Shown: piece after piece, positions 1-7,787 of the stretch
Layout of the letters: the number at the start of each line of letters is the position of its first letter
How positions within the stretch are numbered: the stretch's first letter is position 1
Source: Streptomyces vinaceus
GTDB taxonomy: Bacteria > Actinomycetota > Actinomycetes > Streptomycetales > Streptomycetaceae
Direction: 5' to 3'
DNA length: 64,000 nucleotides
Assembly: GCF_008704935.1 (NCBI RefSeq)
Contig: NZ_CP023692.1
Coordinates: 124,001 to 188,000, forward strand
Made by a program: the position numbers and the translations under genes
Notes under the pieces: model-generated
Seen by the model: only the letters and a program-made list of their open reading frames with translations
What the model was told of the DNA's origin: nothing
Database searches by the model: none

Positions 1-355
1 CACCCTCCCCTCGGAGACGGAGAACGCCGACGCGCCCGTCCTGCCCCGCCGCGCCGTCGAACTCAGCGTCGCCTGGTACCTCGGCGGCCGCGACCCCAAG
101 ACCTGCGGCGCGGCCCCCGCCTACGCCCGGAGCCATTCCGGCCTGCCACCCGCCTACATCGCCACCGTCCAAGGCGACGCCATCCGCGACGAAGGCATCC
201 GCTACGCCGGGCTCCTGCGCGCAGCCGAGGTACCCGTCGAACACCACAACCACAACGACCTGGTCCACGGGTTCTGCGCCCTCGCCCCACACGTCCCCGC
301 CGCGGCGAAAGCGCTCAACGACTCCCTCGCGGCGCTCAAAGCCGGCCTGGCCTGA
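1..355 (+). CDS. Alpha/beta hydrolase (HSL/esterase family), C-terminal part only
   Basis: This is the last 117 codons of a gene entering from the left edge, read from base 2 to a TGA at 353-355. The fragment matches the C-terminal half of the alpha/beta hydrolase fold 3 (hormone-sensitive-lipase-like) family. It has a PPAYIATVQGDAIRDEG stretch, where the Asp after Gly fits the catalytic acid (usually xDPLRDEG), and LVHGF near the end, which carries the catalytic His. The nucleophile GDSAGG motif and the HGGG oxyanion motif would lie upstream of the window. Family members are soluble esterases or lipases acting on small acyl esters. The substrate cannot be inferred from this piece. A second member of the same family lies at 14646-15599. 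Confidence 0.85.
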   Translation, partial: TLPSETENADAPVLPRRAVELSVAWYLGGRDPKTCGAAPAYARSHSGLPPAYIATVQGDAIRDEGIRYAGLLRAAEVPVEHHNHNDLVHGFCALAPHVPAAAKALNDSLAALKAGLA

Positions 356-781
356 GCTCTCGACGTCGAGCTTTCAGCAGCAGAGCCGTCCCTCGCGAGC
401 GACCTGTTCCGCGGCCGGCGTCCGCGGTGACAGGGGCCGGGGCACCGGCCGGTGTCCTCGATCACCCGGTCCGGGACGGTCTGCGCGGACCAGGGTGGGA
501 GGATCACCGGCGACTGCGACGGGCCGCTCCTGGCGCCGGGCCAGGACGACGGCCACCAGGATTCCGGCGACGGAGCGTCCCGCGCCCCACCACCACGGCT
601 GCTGCCGGATGCGGGCGAGCGCGCCGGGCCAACGGTTCTCGGACGTGGCGGCGGTGCCCCGCTGGGAGGCCAGTACGGCCACTGCCGCCGCGATCCAGTG
701 AGTGATGCGCCCTTGAGGCACCGCGCACGAGCCACCTCCCTGGCCCGACTGCCCTGACGATGGCCAGGGGGCGGCGGGGGC
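356..781. other. Gap without a confident gene
   Basis: A minus-strand GTG frame starting at 721 (115 residues) has coding-like third positions and a hydrophobic stretch (WIAAAVAVLA, then GILVAVVLA). I see no ribosome binding site and no recognisable family. It could be a small membrane protein or a remnant. No strong hairpin was found after the esterase stop. Confidence 0.3.
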
Positions 782-975
782 TCAGTTGGGGGCGGCGACT
801 ACCGGCCGGGGCGCCCGTGCCAGGGCTTGGTCGTAGCGGTGCAGGATCCGCCGGCGCAGAGATCCCCCGTGGAGATCGCCGCTGAGCGGGCGGTTGAATG
901 CCGGGGCCAGCCGGAACCGCTGGTGATTGCCCGTCAGTCCCTCGGCCTCGCAGACGCCTTGGCGCAGAGGTAAGG
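782..975 (-). pseudogene. Coding-like minus-strand tail, probably a displaced C-terminus
   Basis: A minus-strand frame ending at TGA 782-784 is strongly GC3-biased over about 60 codons (reading ...CEAEGLTGNHQRFRLAPAF... and ending in ...PRPVVAAPN). It has no start codon of its own. It lies directly after the stop (934) of the frameshifted membrane-protein gene and overlaps its last codons in another frame. Adding one base near 965-975 would join the two, giving about 563 residues. Alternatively it is the 3' end of a different, decayed gene. I do not recognise the family. Confidence 0.3.
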
Positions 976-2471
976 CCGCGCGAGGAGTAGGCCGGTGGCG
1001 GTCGTGGCGATGCCGAAGTAGACCGGCGCGAGGTGAAGGAAGTCCGTGTAGTGGATCACGCTGTGCACCACGACAGTCGGCAGGAAGCCGGCGACCGCCG
1101 CTACGGCCAGGGTCCAGAACACCCAGGCCTCACCCCGCCGCCAGCCCCACGCGCTGAGCAGCATGATGGCCACCGCGGCGGCCATCAGGGCGCCGCCGAA
1201 CCCGGCGCGGTCATGGGCGACGAACGGCACGAGCCGGGGATTGACGCCTTCCAGCATCTGCGGGCTGGTGTCCAGGAAGGCCAGGTCGGTCGGTACGAAG
1301 ACGCCGGTCAGGCCGACCAGCGAGATCACCGCTCCCCCGACGAGCAGCCCCGCTCCCGTGACGATCAGCAGCAGCTGACCGACCAGAGCCCGTCGGCGCT
1401 CCGGCTCCGGGCCCTCGGGTGCCAGGCGCCACTGCGGTGCGTGCGGGGTCCGGCGGACCCCGGCACGAACATCGGGAACAGGACGACGGTGGTGGCCGTG
1501 TGCAGGGGTTCCACGAAGCCGGTGGCCAGGAAGTAGAAGAAGGTGGGGAAGGCGATCGCGCCCGAGAGCAGATACACCTCGCGGGCCCAGGGCCAGCCGC
1601 GTCTGATCCCGCCCACGGCGAGGCCGCCGTAGAGGGCGCCGATCGCCACCATCGTGCCGGCCATGGTGATCCGGTCGTGCTGGAGGAAGTGCACGAGGTG
1701 GTGGTTGGCGGCATGCAGTTCGTGCAGCGTCATGCCGAGGTAGTCGCGGTCGTACCAGAGCAGCACCGGCCCGAGCGTGATGGCCGCGGCTCCGAGTCCG
1801 GCTCCCGTCATGCCGAGCCCGACGAGCAGCGCCCACCACCAGGCGGGCCAGCGGCGCGGATCGCGGCCGACGTCCCGTAGCGCGGGGGCGGGTGTGGTGG
1901 GCGTGGCTGCCTCGGTGACCCGGGCGAACCAGCCCGGTCCGGCCGCGACGAGCACCCCGGGCCGGGCGAGCACGATGGCGCCCGGCTCCTTGAGCGCGGT
2001 GGCCGCGGCGGTGACCGACGGGTCGGACACGTGGACTACGTGCGGGTCATCGCTGCTGGTGAACCCGTCGACGTGGGGTTCGAGAGCGGCCTCGGCCTCC
2101 GGGTCGCAGGCGCGGACAACCAACGGGATCGAGCGGTCGGCGGCAGCCTCGCGTACGGTCTCCGCGTCGGCCGCCGAGACGGGTGCCACCTCGACGACAC
2201 CGGCACCGAGCGAGGGCATGGCGCGTACCGCTTCGCGGGCGAGCGAGGGCGGGACGGATATGCCGAGGCGGACGGTCACGGGCACGCCGGCGATCTCGCC
2301 GGCGAGTTGTTCGGGTGGATGGCGGTGGCCGAACCCCATGGCGATCAGCCGCGCGCCGGCGGGGCGGGAGCCGACCGAGGCCAGCAGCCGCAGCGCGGTG
2401 CGCTGCGAACGGCGCCGGCCGAGGACGGCAGCGGCCAAGCCGCGCAGCGGGTGATACGTCCAGTCCGGCAT
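934..2471 (-). pseudogene. Membrane protein with dihydroorotate-dehydrogenase-like N-terminus, frameshifted
   Basis: The ATG is at 2471. Residues 1-200 are soluble and resemble a short, degenerate TIM-barrel domain of the kind annotated 'dihydroorotate dehydrogenase' in actinomycetes (opening MPDWTYHPLRGL; later GVPVTVRLGISVPPSL). I see no clear FMN-binding or catalytic residues. The rest carries several membrane helices, such as WWALLVGLGMTGAGLGAAA and IAFPTFFYFLATGFVEPL. The frame breaks near 1440-1465: the upstream frame runs ...LFPMFVPGSAG, and the homologous continuation (PQWRLAPEGPEPERRRALVG, further helices, end RPYLCAKASARPRD) lies one base out. Adding one G to a GGGG run restores about 512 residues. 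It follows the FAD monooxygenase by 89 bp on the same strand. This is either a real pseudogene or a one-base sequencing error. Function unknown. Confidence 0.7.
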
Positions 2472-2494
2472 CAGTGGCTCTCGTTCTCCGTCTC

Positions 2495-2584
2495 GGTCAC
2501 CGGGTCACCGGGTCACCGGGTCACCGGGTCACCGGGTCACCGGGTCACCGGGTCACCGGGTCACCGGGTCACCGGGTCACCGGG
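2495..2584. repeat. 8-bp tandem repeat (CGGGTCAC), 10 full copies
   Basis: Ten perfect head-to-tail copies of CGGGTCAC occupy 2501-2580, with partial units at 2495-2500 and 2581-2584. The array fills the gap between the FAD monooxygenase and the next gene. It also supplies the last codons and stop of the monooxygenase (read on the minus strand as GTG-ACC-CGG-TGA). The unit is not a multiple of three. Because the stop lies in the first copies read, copy-number change would mainly alter the spacer and not the protein. Confidence 0.97.
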
Positions 2585-3724
2585 CACGGTCCAGCCGAGC
2601 ACCGGCGTCATGGCCCGCAGCGTCGCCCGTGTCGGCGTCAGCCGGGCTGCCGTGTCGCGCAGCAGCACCGCCGGCGGCCACGACAGCTGGCCGACTGCGC
2701 CGAGCCGGGCGGAGCGGCGTGCGATGGCCTGGGTCCGGGGGCGACGCAGGCCATCATACGAGCGCAGCGCGGCGGCCACGTCCGGGGTGGCGTCGAGGCA
2801 GTGGGCGAGGGTGACCGCGTCCTCCAGTGCCTGGCACGCGCCCTGGCCCAGATTGGGAGTCATGGCGTGAGCCGCGTCGCCCACCAGCGCGACCCGGCCG
2901 CGGACGAAGGAAGGCAGTGGCGGCAGGTCGTACAGGTCGTGCCGGAGTACAGCGGTGGCGGGCACGGCGGCCAGCAGGGCGGGAATGGGATCCGGCCAGG
3001 ACCCGAACCTGCCCAGCAGTTCGGCGTGCTCGGACGTGCCGGAGGCTGCTCCAGCCGGCAGGGACGCGGTCGCGAAGCAGTACATCCGCCCGCCCGGCAG
3101 CGCCGTGTAGCCGAATCTCGCACCGCGGCCCCAGGTCGCCGCGCCCTCGCGGGGCGGCTCGGCGAGGGGCTCGGTGACCGTGCGCCAGGCGGTGTAGCCG
3201 GCGTACCGGGGGCCGGCCGCGGCGGGCCACAGGGCGCGACGGACCGCACTGCGCAGCCCGTCGGCGCCGACCACGAGATCGGGCCGGGTCTCGCCCTCGC
3301 GGTGTACGACGACCGAACGGTGGCCGTCCCCGCGGACCGTGACCACCTCGCTGCCCGACCGCAGACTTTCAGCGGGCAGCGCGTCGGTGAGCACCCGCAA
3401 CAGGTCGGCGCGGTGCAAGACCACCAGAGGATGGCCGAAGCGGCGCGCCAGCTCCGCGTTGTCCGTACGGGAGAGCCAGCGCCCCCGGCGGTCGCGTACG
3501 CCGCCTGTGGCCTCGACGGTGCCGAGTGCCCGCACGGCGCCGGCCAGGCCCAGCGCGTCGAGCGCGCGCAGCGCGTTGGGCCACAGGGAGATGCCGGCGC
3601 CGATCTCGGTGAACTCCCGGGCCCGTTCGAGCACTTCGACTCGCCAGCCCCGGCGGTGCAGGGCGACGGCCGCCGCGAGACCACCGATCCCGCCGCCGAC
3701 GATGGCCGCGGCGCGCTGCGTCAT
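2561..3724 (-). CDS. FAD-dependent monooxygenase (UbiH/PHBH-type)
   Basis: 387 residues, the usual length for class A flavoprotein monooxygenases. The N-terminal Rossmann motif is visible at residues 8-15 (IVGGGIGG), followed by the acidic strand end VEVLER. The central DG motif (GADGLRSAVR) and the C-terminal GD motif (GDAAHAMTPNLGQG) that contacts the FAD ribityl chain are intact. Such enzymes use NAD(P)H and O2 to hydroxylate or epoxidise aromatic or polyketide substrates in the cytosol. The substrate here cannot be told. The C-terminus and stop fall inside the 8-bp repeat array, so the last residues (PGDPVTR) are repeat-encoded. It is probably transcribed with the downstream frameshifted membrane protein gene. 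Confidence 0.92.
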   Translation of the reverse strand: MTQRAAAIVGGGIGGLAAAVALHRRGWRVEVLERAREFTEIGAGISLWPNALRALDALGLAGAVRALGTVEATGGVRDRRGRWLSRTDNAELARRFGHPLVVLHRADLLRVLTDALPAESLRSGSEVVTVRGDGHRSVVVHREGETRPDLVVGADGLRSAVRRALWPAAAGPRYAGYTAWRTVTEPLAEPPREGAATWGRGARFGYTALPGGRMYCFATASLPAGAASGTSEHAELLGRFGSWPDPIPALLAAVPATAVLRHDLYDLPPLPSFVRGRVALVGDAAHAMTPNLGQGACQALEDAVTLAHCLDATPDVAAALRSYDGLRRPRTQAIARRSARLGAVGQLSWPPAVLLRDTAARLTPTRATLRAMTPVLGWTVPGDPVTR

Positions 3725-4077
3725 GGGTCCTCACTCTGGGTTCGAGGGCACAGTCCCCGGTCAAGAGGCCGGCGATCCCGTGCCCGAGCGGCATGCGACG
3801 CGACGCTGGTCCGGCCGAGCAGCGCCTCGTCGCAATACTGGCAGATGCCCGTCGACGGACCGGAGGGCGGACCGGCCGGGTTGCCCTCGGTCCATTTCCT
3901 GGTGAGAGCGCTCGCACGGAGACACGAACGGCGGACGCCACCGGGCGGGTTCCGAAGCCATCGGTGTGCCGGCCGCTGGGCGTGCGCCCGGCGACAACGA
4001 CGGGCCGAGGCCTGGCGGCCGGGTCCGGGTGTCCATTGCCGTTCCCAGGTACGGGCCGGGCTGGTGAACTTGCTGCG
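3725..4077. other. Gap upstream of the FAD monooxygenase
   Basis: About 350 bp between two minus-strand genes. It holds the monooxygenase promoter region and an 8-bp palindrome GAGCGCTC at 3906-3913. Minus-strand frames here give no recognisable protein. Confidence 0.5.
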
Positions 4078-4536
4078 TTACTCATCGTAGTGAATGCCAT
4101 GGGGGGCGGCGATGGGGTTGAGCGTGGCTGGGGAGAAGGATCCGTCGGGGTTGGTGACCGGGCCGGCTTCGGTGAGGTCTTCCAGGTAACACTCCCAGCC
4201 GCCGGGTGAGGAGACCTGCAGGACGCGGGGCGGTGCGTCGGTGACGCGGCTCAGCGCGTGCGGAACTCCCTTGGGGAGCAGCACGAAGGAGCCGGAGGGC
4301 ACGGTTTGGTCATCGCCGTCGAAGTGCACGCCGAGTTCACCCTCCAGGACGTAGATCATCTCGTCGGCGACGTGGTGGACGTGCCGCGGGATGTCGCGGA
4401 CCAGGGTGACTTCCATCAGGGACAGGCGGCCTTCGGTGTCCTCGGTGCGGGCCTTGACCTGGAACGGCGGGGGCAGAGGGACGCGGCCGGGCCTGCGCTC
4501 GCCGGGCAGCAGCTTGATGAATCGCTCGCGTGACAT
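4078..4536 (-). CDS. Cupin-domain protein
   Basis: 152 residues forming a single small beta-barrel cupin. The first cupin motif is seen as PRHVHHVADEMIYVLEGELG, where two His and a Glu fit metal ligands. The second motif is GSFVLLPKGVPHAL, with the last metal His. An AGGA ribosome binding site lies about 7 bp before the ATG at 4536. Single-domain cupins of this type act as dioxygenases, isomerases or small-molecule binders in secondary or aromatic metabolism. The sequence does not decide which. It sits downstream of the VOC gene on the same strand, separated by 190 bp, and upstream of the FAD monooxygenase. A joint role in an oxidative pathway is possible but not shown. Confidence 0.88.
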   Translation of the reverse strand: MSRERFIKLLPGERRPGRVPLPPPFQVKARTEDTEGRLSLMEVTLVRDIPRHVHHVADEMIYVLEGELGVHFDGDDQTVPSGSFVLLPKGVPHALSRVTDAPPRVLQVSSPGGWECYLEDLTEAGPVTNPDGSFSPATLNPIAAPHGIHYDE

Positions 4537-4726
4537 GACGGTTCCTGTCTCTCGGGGCGGGAAGGAGGGCGAGTGCGGTGGTGGTTCGGCGGTCGGGGTC
4601 GGCTCTCGGCTTCAGGGCCGAGTTATGCGTACGCGCCCCGCGAGTGTGCCGCAGCGCCGCTCGGTGAAGGTTGGGGCGGGTTACGCCGGCACCACCCGGC
4701 GCCGGCCACGTCGAGTCTGCGGACGC

Positions 4727-5137
4727 TCAGCCATCGCTGCGGCTCTGCCAGTCTGCGCGCTGGCGCAGTGAGATCCGGTTGCCGTCCGGATCCACTGCCT
4801 CGATGCGGACCCCGTACCCGTAGTCCTCCGGTTCGGGCTGGTCGAACCGCACACCGCGGGCACGCAGCACCTTGAAATCTGCGCGCAGGTCGTCCGATTC
4901 GAGGAAGACCGGACCGGGAGTGGCACCCGGCCGCGGCTCGGCCGGCACTCCCGAGGCCTCGGCGTGCGGCCAGAGGATGATGTCGAGCGGGCTGCCCGGG
5001 ACGCCCACGGTGAGGAAGCGTCCGTCAGGACCGGGGTAGTCCACGCGCTTGTCCAGGCCGAGCTGTTGCGTGTAGAACCTCAGCGAACGCTCCTGATCAG
5101 TGACGTAGAGCGTCACGTACATGATGTTGGTCAGCAT
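4727..5137 (-). CDS. VOC (glyoxalase/bleomycin-resistance) family protein
   Basis: 136 residues with the paired beta-alpha-beta-beta-beta layout of the vicinal oxygen chelate superfamily: MYVTLYVTDQERSLRFYTQ at the start, and the second half containing VRFDQPEPEDYGYGVRIEAVDPDGNRI, where the late Glu is the usual metal ligand position. It has a strong ribosome binding site (GGAGGA about 7 bp before the ATG). Members include lyases, dioxygenases and drug-sequestering proteins, and the substrate is unknown. It is divergent from the SigJ-like sigma factor with only 90 bp between the starts. That pairing suggests the sigma factor may control it. Confidence 0.9.
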   Translation of the reverse strand: MLTNIMYVTLYVTDQERSLRFYTQQLGLDKRVDYPGPDGRFLTVGVPGSPLDIILWPHAEASGVPAEPRPGATPGPVFLESDDLRADFKVLRARGVRFDQPEPEDYGYGVRIEAVDPDGNRISLRQRADWQSRSDG

Positions 5138-5227
5138 GGTGTCGTCCTCCTGCTCCTTCAGCGGTTACCTGGGCCCGTCCGGGCCCGTCATCAGTCATGA
5201 CGGAGCGGATTCGGGAAAGGTGACAAC

Positions 5228-6202
5228 ATGTTCGAGACCGGCTCGACGGACCCGGTGGTCCAGGCGTTCGAGTCCCAGCGCGACCGGCTGCGCGCGGTCG
5301 CCCATCGCGTGCTCGGGTCGCACGCCGACGCCGAGGACGTGGTCCAGGAAGCCTGGCTGCGGCTCTCCCGTCAGGACGCGACGGCCATCGAGAACCTCCC
5401 CGGCTGGCTCACCACCGTGGTCGGCCGGATCAGCCTCGACGTCCTGCGGTCACGCCAGGCCCGCCCCCAGGCACCCCTGGACGACCGTCTGCCGGAACTC
5501 CTGGTGACGCTCGACGACGCTCCCGCCCCGGACGACGACGCGGTGTTCGCCGACTCCGTCGGGCTCGCGCTCCTCGTCGTCCTCGATTCGCTGCGGCCGG
5601 GCGAGCGGCTGGCGTTCGTGCTGCACGACCTCTTCGCGGTGCCGTTCGACGAGATCGGCCGCATCCTCGGCAAGTCCACCGACGCGGCCAAGATGCTCGC
5701 CAGCCGCGCCCGCAGAAAGGTCCGGGCCGCCGAGCGGCCGACCGGCGGGGGCCGGGAACAGCGCCAGGTGGTCTCCGCCTTCCTGGCGGCAGCTCGCCGT
5801 GGCGAATTCGAGGATCTGCTGCGCGTACTCGACCCCGATGTGCGGCTCACCGTCGACACCCCGGGCGGCGTGGTCGTCACCCTCGGCGCCACCAAGGTCG
5901 CCGCCGGCGCGCGGCTGGCGGCCGGCGCTGCCGCCCTGGGCCGGGCGGCGTTCGTGGGGGGTCTTCCCGGAGTCATCTCCTGGCGCGAAGACGGCACCGC
6001 GCTCTCCGTCCTCGCCTTCACCGTCTTCGACGGCCGGATCACCACCATCACGGCCGTGGTCGACCCGGCCAAGCTCGCGCAGATGAACCTGCCGGACCCG
6101 GCACGGGTCGCGCAGGGGCCGCAGGACGCCGGCGGTCGGAGCGAAGGAGGCGAAGCCGTAGCGCCCGAGCACGTACAGGTTCCCGTGCGCTCTCGCCGGT
6201 GA
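5228..6202 (+). CDS. ECF RNA polymerase sigma factor, SigJ (ECF41-like) type
   Basis: 324 residues. Sigma region 2 lies at about residues 9-75 (QRDRLRAVAHRVLGSHADAEDVVQEAWLRL), and region 4 at about 110-165 (LRPGERLAFVLHDLFAVPFDEIGRILGKSTDAAKMLASRARRK). A C-terminal SnoaL/NTF2-like domain (about 175-290) is typical of SigJ/ECF41 factors, where the extension modulates sigma activity in place of an anti-sigma factor. The start at 5228 is preceded by an AAAGG box. Members of this group usually control an adjacent oxidoreductase-type gene from a conserved promoter. Here the neighbour is the divergent VOC gene. No anti-sigma gene is next to it, which fits this group. Confidence 0.93.
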   Translation: MFETGSTDPVVQAFESQRDRLRAVAHRVLGSHADAEDVVQEAWLRLSRQDATAIENLPGWLTTVVGRISLDVLRSRQARPQAPLDDRLPELLVTLDDAPAPDDDAVFADSVGLALLVVLDSLRPGERLAFVLHDLFAVPFDEIGRILGKSTDAAKMLASRARRKVRAAERPTGGGREQRQVVSAFLAAARRGEFEDLLRVLDPDVRLTVDTPGGVVVTLGATKVAAGARLAAGAAALGRAAFVGGLPGVISWREDGTALSVLAFTVFDGRITTITAVVDPAKLAQMNLPDPARVAQGPQDAGGRSEGGEAVAPEHVQVPVRSRR

Positions 6203-6377
6203 CGTCCCGGCGCAGCGGCTCGAATCGCAACGCCGCATGCCGTCGTGGATGCGAGTCGATCCGGCTGCGGCATGCCGGCCGGCCGCTCGTGCCGGGCGGC
6301 CCCCTCGGACTGAGCTGCACCAGTTCGTCGGACTCACCTCGGCGCACCAGGAAGAGCGCTGTAGCGGAGCTCTGCGA

Positions 6378-6758
6378 TCACGCCATGGTGGCGGTGACGG
6401 AGAGGTATGCGGTGATCGTCTTACCCTCGGGGCCGACGCTGATCTCCGTGCGCGCGGCCATCGTGTTCACCAGGAGCCAGCCGAAACCGCCCGGCACCGT
6501 CACCGGGGTTCCCGCCGAGTGAGGCAGGAGCGGGGAGGCGTCCGACACCGCGACGGCCACCTCGCCGTGCATGTGCCGCACGTCGAAGGCGGTCACGCCG
6601 CCCGCATGCCGGATCGCGTTGGACACCAGTTCCCCGACCACCGTCAACACGTCGCCCAGGAGCCGCTCACTCACACGGTGCGGTGCCAGAACCTCCCGGG
6701 CGAGCCGCCGGGCGTCCGCGCCCCGAATACCAGCCGTGTGACGTGCGGTCTCAGGCAT
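6378..6758 (-). CDS. ATP-binding anti-sigma regulatory kinase (RsbW/HATPase_c)
   Basis: 126 residues from the ATG at 6758, chosen because a GAGAGGAG ribosome binding site lies just upstream and the longer in-frame extension looks non-coding. The GHKL ATP-binding fold is visible: N box VVGELVSNAIRHAGG (ELVSNAxxH), then a G1-like segment (VSDASPLLP) and GGFGWLLVNTMA. Streptomyces encodes many such short kinases that bind a sigma factor or phosphorylate a STAS antagonist. The STAS protein immediately upstream (6895-7236, same strand) is the obvious partner, so the two form a partner-switching pair. The target sigma factor is not adjacent. Confidence 0.9.
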   Translation of the reverse strand: MPETARHTAGIRGADARRLAREVLAPHRVSERLLGDVLTVVGELVSNAIRHAGGVTAFDVRHMHGEVAVAVSDASPLLPHSAGTPVTVPGGFGWLLVNTMAARTEISVGPEGKTITAYLSVTATMA

Positions 6759-6894
6759 CGTCGCTCCTCTCACACCTCTCACCTTCCCCATCTCCTTCAC
6801 GGCACCCAGCCGTCCGCGGTTCCAGCCTCCCGGGCCTGCCCGACCCCCGGGCGGAGGACCGCGCGACGGGGCCGCCGCCGCGCGGTCCGGGCGG

Positions 6895-7236
6895 TCAGAA
6901 CGGCGGCGCCGGCTCGATGGTGAACAGGTCCGCGACACCCGTGATCTTCAGCAGGCGCGTGAACTGCTCCCGGGGCGCCGCGAGGTAGAGGTTCTGGCCG
7001 CTTTCGGTGGCGACGGTGCGCGCGGCCAGGAGGGCGTTGAGACCCGAGGAGTCGCAGAAGGACAAGTACTGCAGATCGACCACGACGTCGTGAGGGAGCC
7101 CTTCACCGGACAGGGCCGCGAAGAGTACTTGGCGGAAGTGCTCGGCTCGGCTGATGTCCATCTCACCGTGCGGGCGTACCACCGTCGCACTACCGTGGAC
7201 TTCGACGTCGATGTCCCCGCTGCCCTCGCCGTGCAC
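6895..7236 (-). CDS. STAS-domain anti-sigma factor antagonist (RsbV/SpoIIAA-like)
   Basis: 113 residues from a GTG at 7236 preceded by a GGGGAAGG-type ribosome binding site. The longer in-frame extension upstream was rejected because its composition is non-coding. The STAS fold shows strand VRPHGEMDISRAEHF, then DVVVDLQYLSFCDSSGLNALL. Here the Ser in the CDSSG loop is the phosphorylation site used in partner switching. It is encoded 136 bp upstream of the RsbW-like kinase on the same strand. Dephosphorylated STAS proteins bind the kinase and free its sigma factor. Confidence 0.92.
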   Translation of the reverse strand: MHGEGSGDIDVEVHGSATVVRPHGEMDISRAEHFRQVLFAALSGEGLPHDVVVDLQYLSFCDSSGLNALLAARTVATESGQNLYLAAPREQFTRLLKITGVADLFTIEPAPPF

Positions 7237-7787
7237 TTGCCTTCCCCTTTCACCGTTCCCAGGCCACCGTAGGGCCGCTGGGATGGGCAACCAGCACCAC
7301 ACCAGCGACGAGGGCATTGTCCAGCGACCGGGTCGCCCATTACCAGTCGGCCGCAGCGGGGCCTGACTCCGGCGAAACGAGCCAGGCCCTTGCGTTCCCT
7401 CGTCAAGCAGACCGGCCTGCAGCCGCGGCGTAACACCCTCGCCCCGCTCGTGTTCCTTTGACACGGCCTCGGCCCGTGCCACGCCAGGCACCCGCGCGGC
7501 TCGGCGGTGCGGACTCCCACTTGATCGCCGGGCCGTGGGGTGCGGGGTGCAGGGTGCGGCGGTGAAGGCGATTCGCCTCAGCGCGAAGCCCCCGTCGCCG
7601 ACACACGATCGGTCGGCTGACCAGGCGCCGGGAAGTTCTCCTGCTTCCCCATCCGTCAGCCGCCGATCTTCGCGAATTCGCCATCAGGACGGCGGCGACT
7701 ATGCTCCCGTCATTGTCCTCCGCCGGTCCGCTGGCCAGTTCGAGCGGGGGCCGCGTTTCCGCACGAAGAGGTTTCAGGAGTCCCGTG
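7237..7787. promoter_or_regulatory. Divergent promoter region, STAS gene and LAL regulator
   Basis: About 550 bp between the minus-strand STAS gene and the plus-strand LuxR-type regulator, so promoters for both must lie here. I could not assign a clear -35/-10 pair. No convincing gene is present. Confidence 0.4.

Noticed and set aside
374..721. A 115-codon minus-strand frame as a confident small membrane protein
   Set aside because: The frame has some coding bias but no ribosome binding site and no known family, so it is only mentioned as a gap feature.
2495..2584. The 8-bp tandem array as a CRISPR array
   Set aside because: Units are 8 bp with no spacers, so this is a simple tandem repeat.
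3906..3913. Palindrome GAGCGCTC upstream of the FAD monooxygenase as a LacI operator
   Set aside because: Only 8 bp are symmetric, it is 180 bp from the start, and there is no second copy nearby.
5235..6202. An anti-sigma factor next to the SigJ-like gene
   Set aside because: The RsbW-like kinase at 6378-6758 is paired with the STAS protein upstream of it. SigJ/ECF41 factors normally do not use one.
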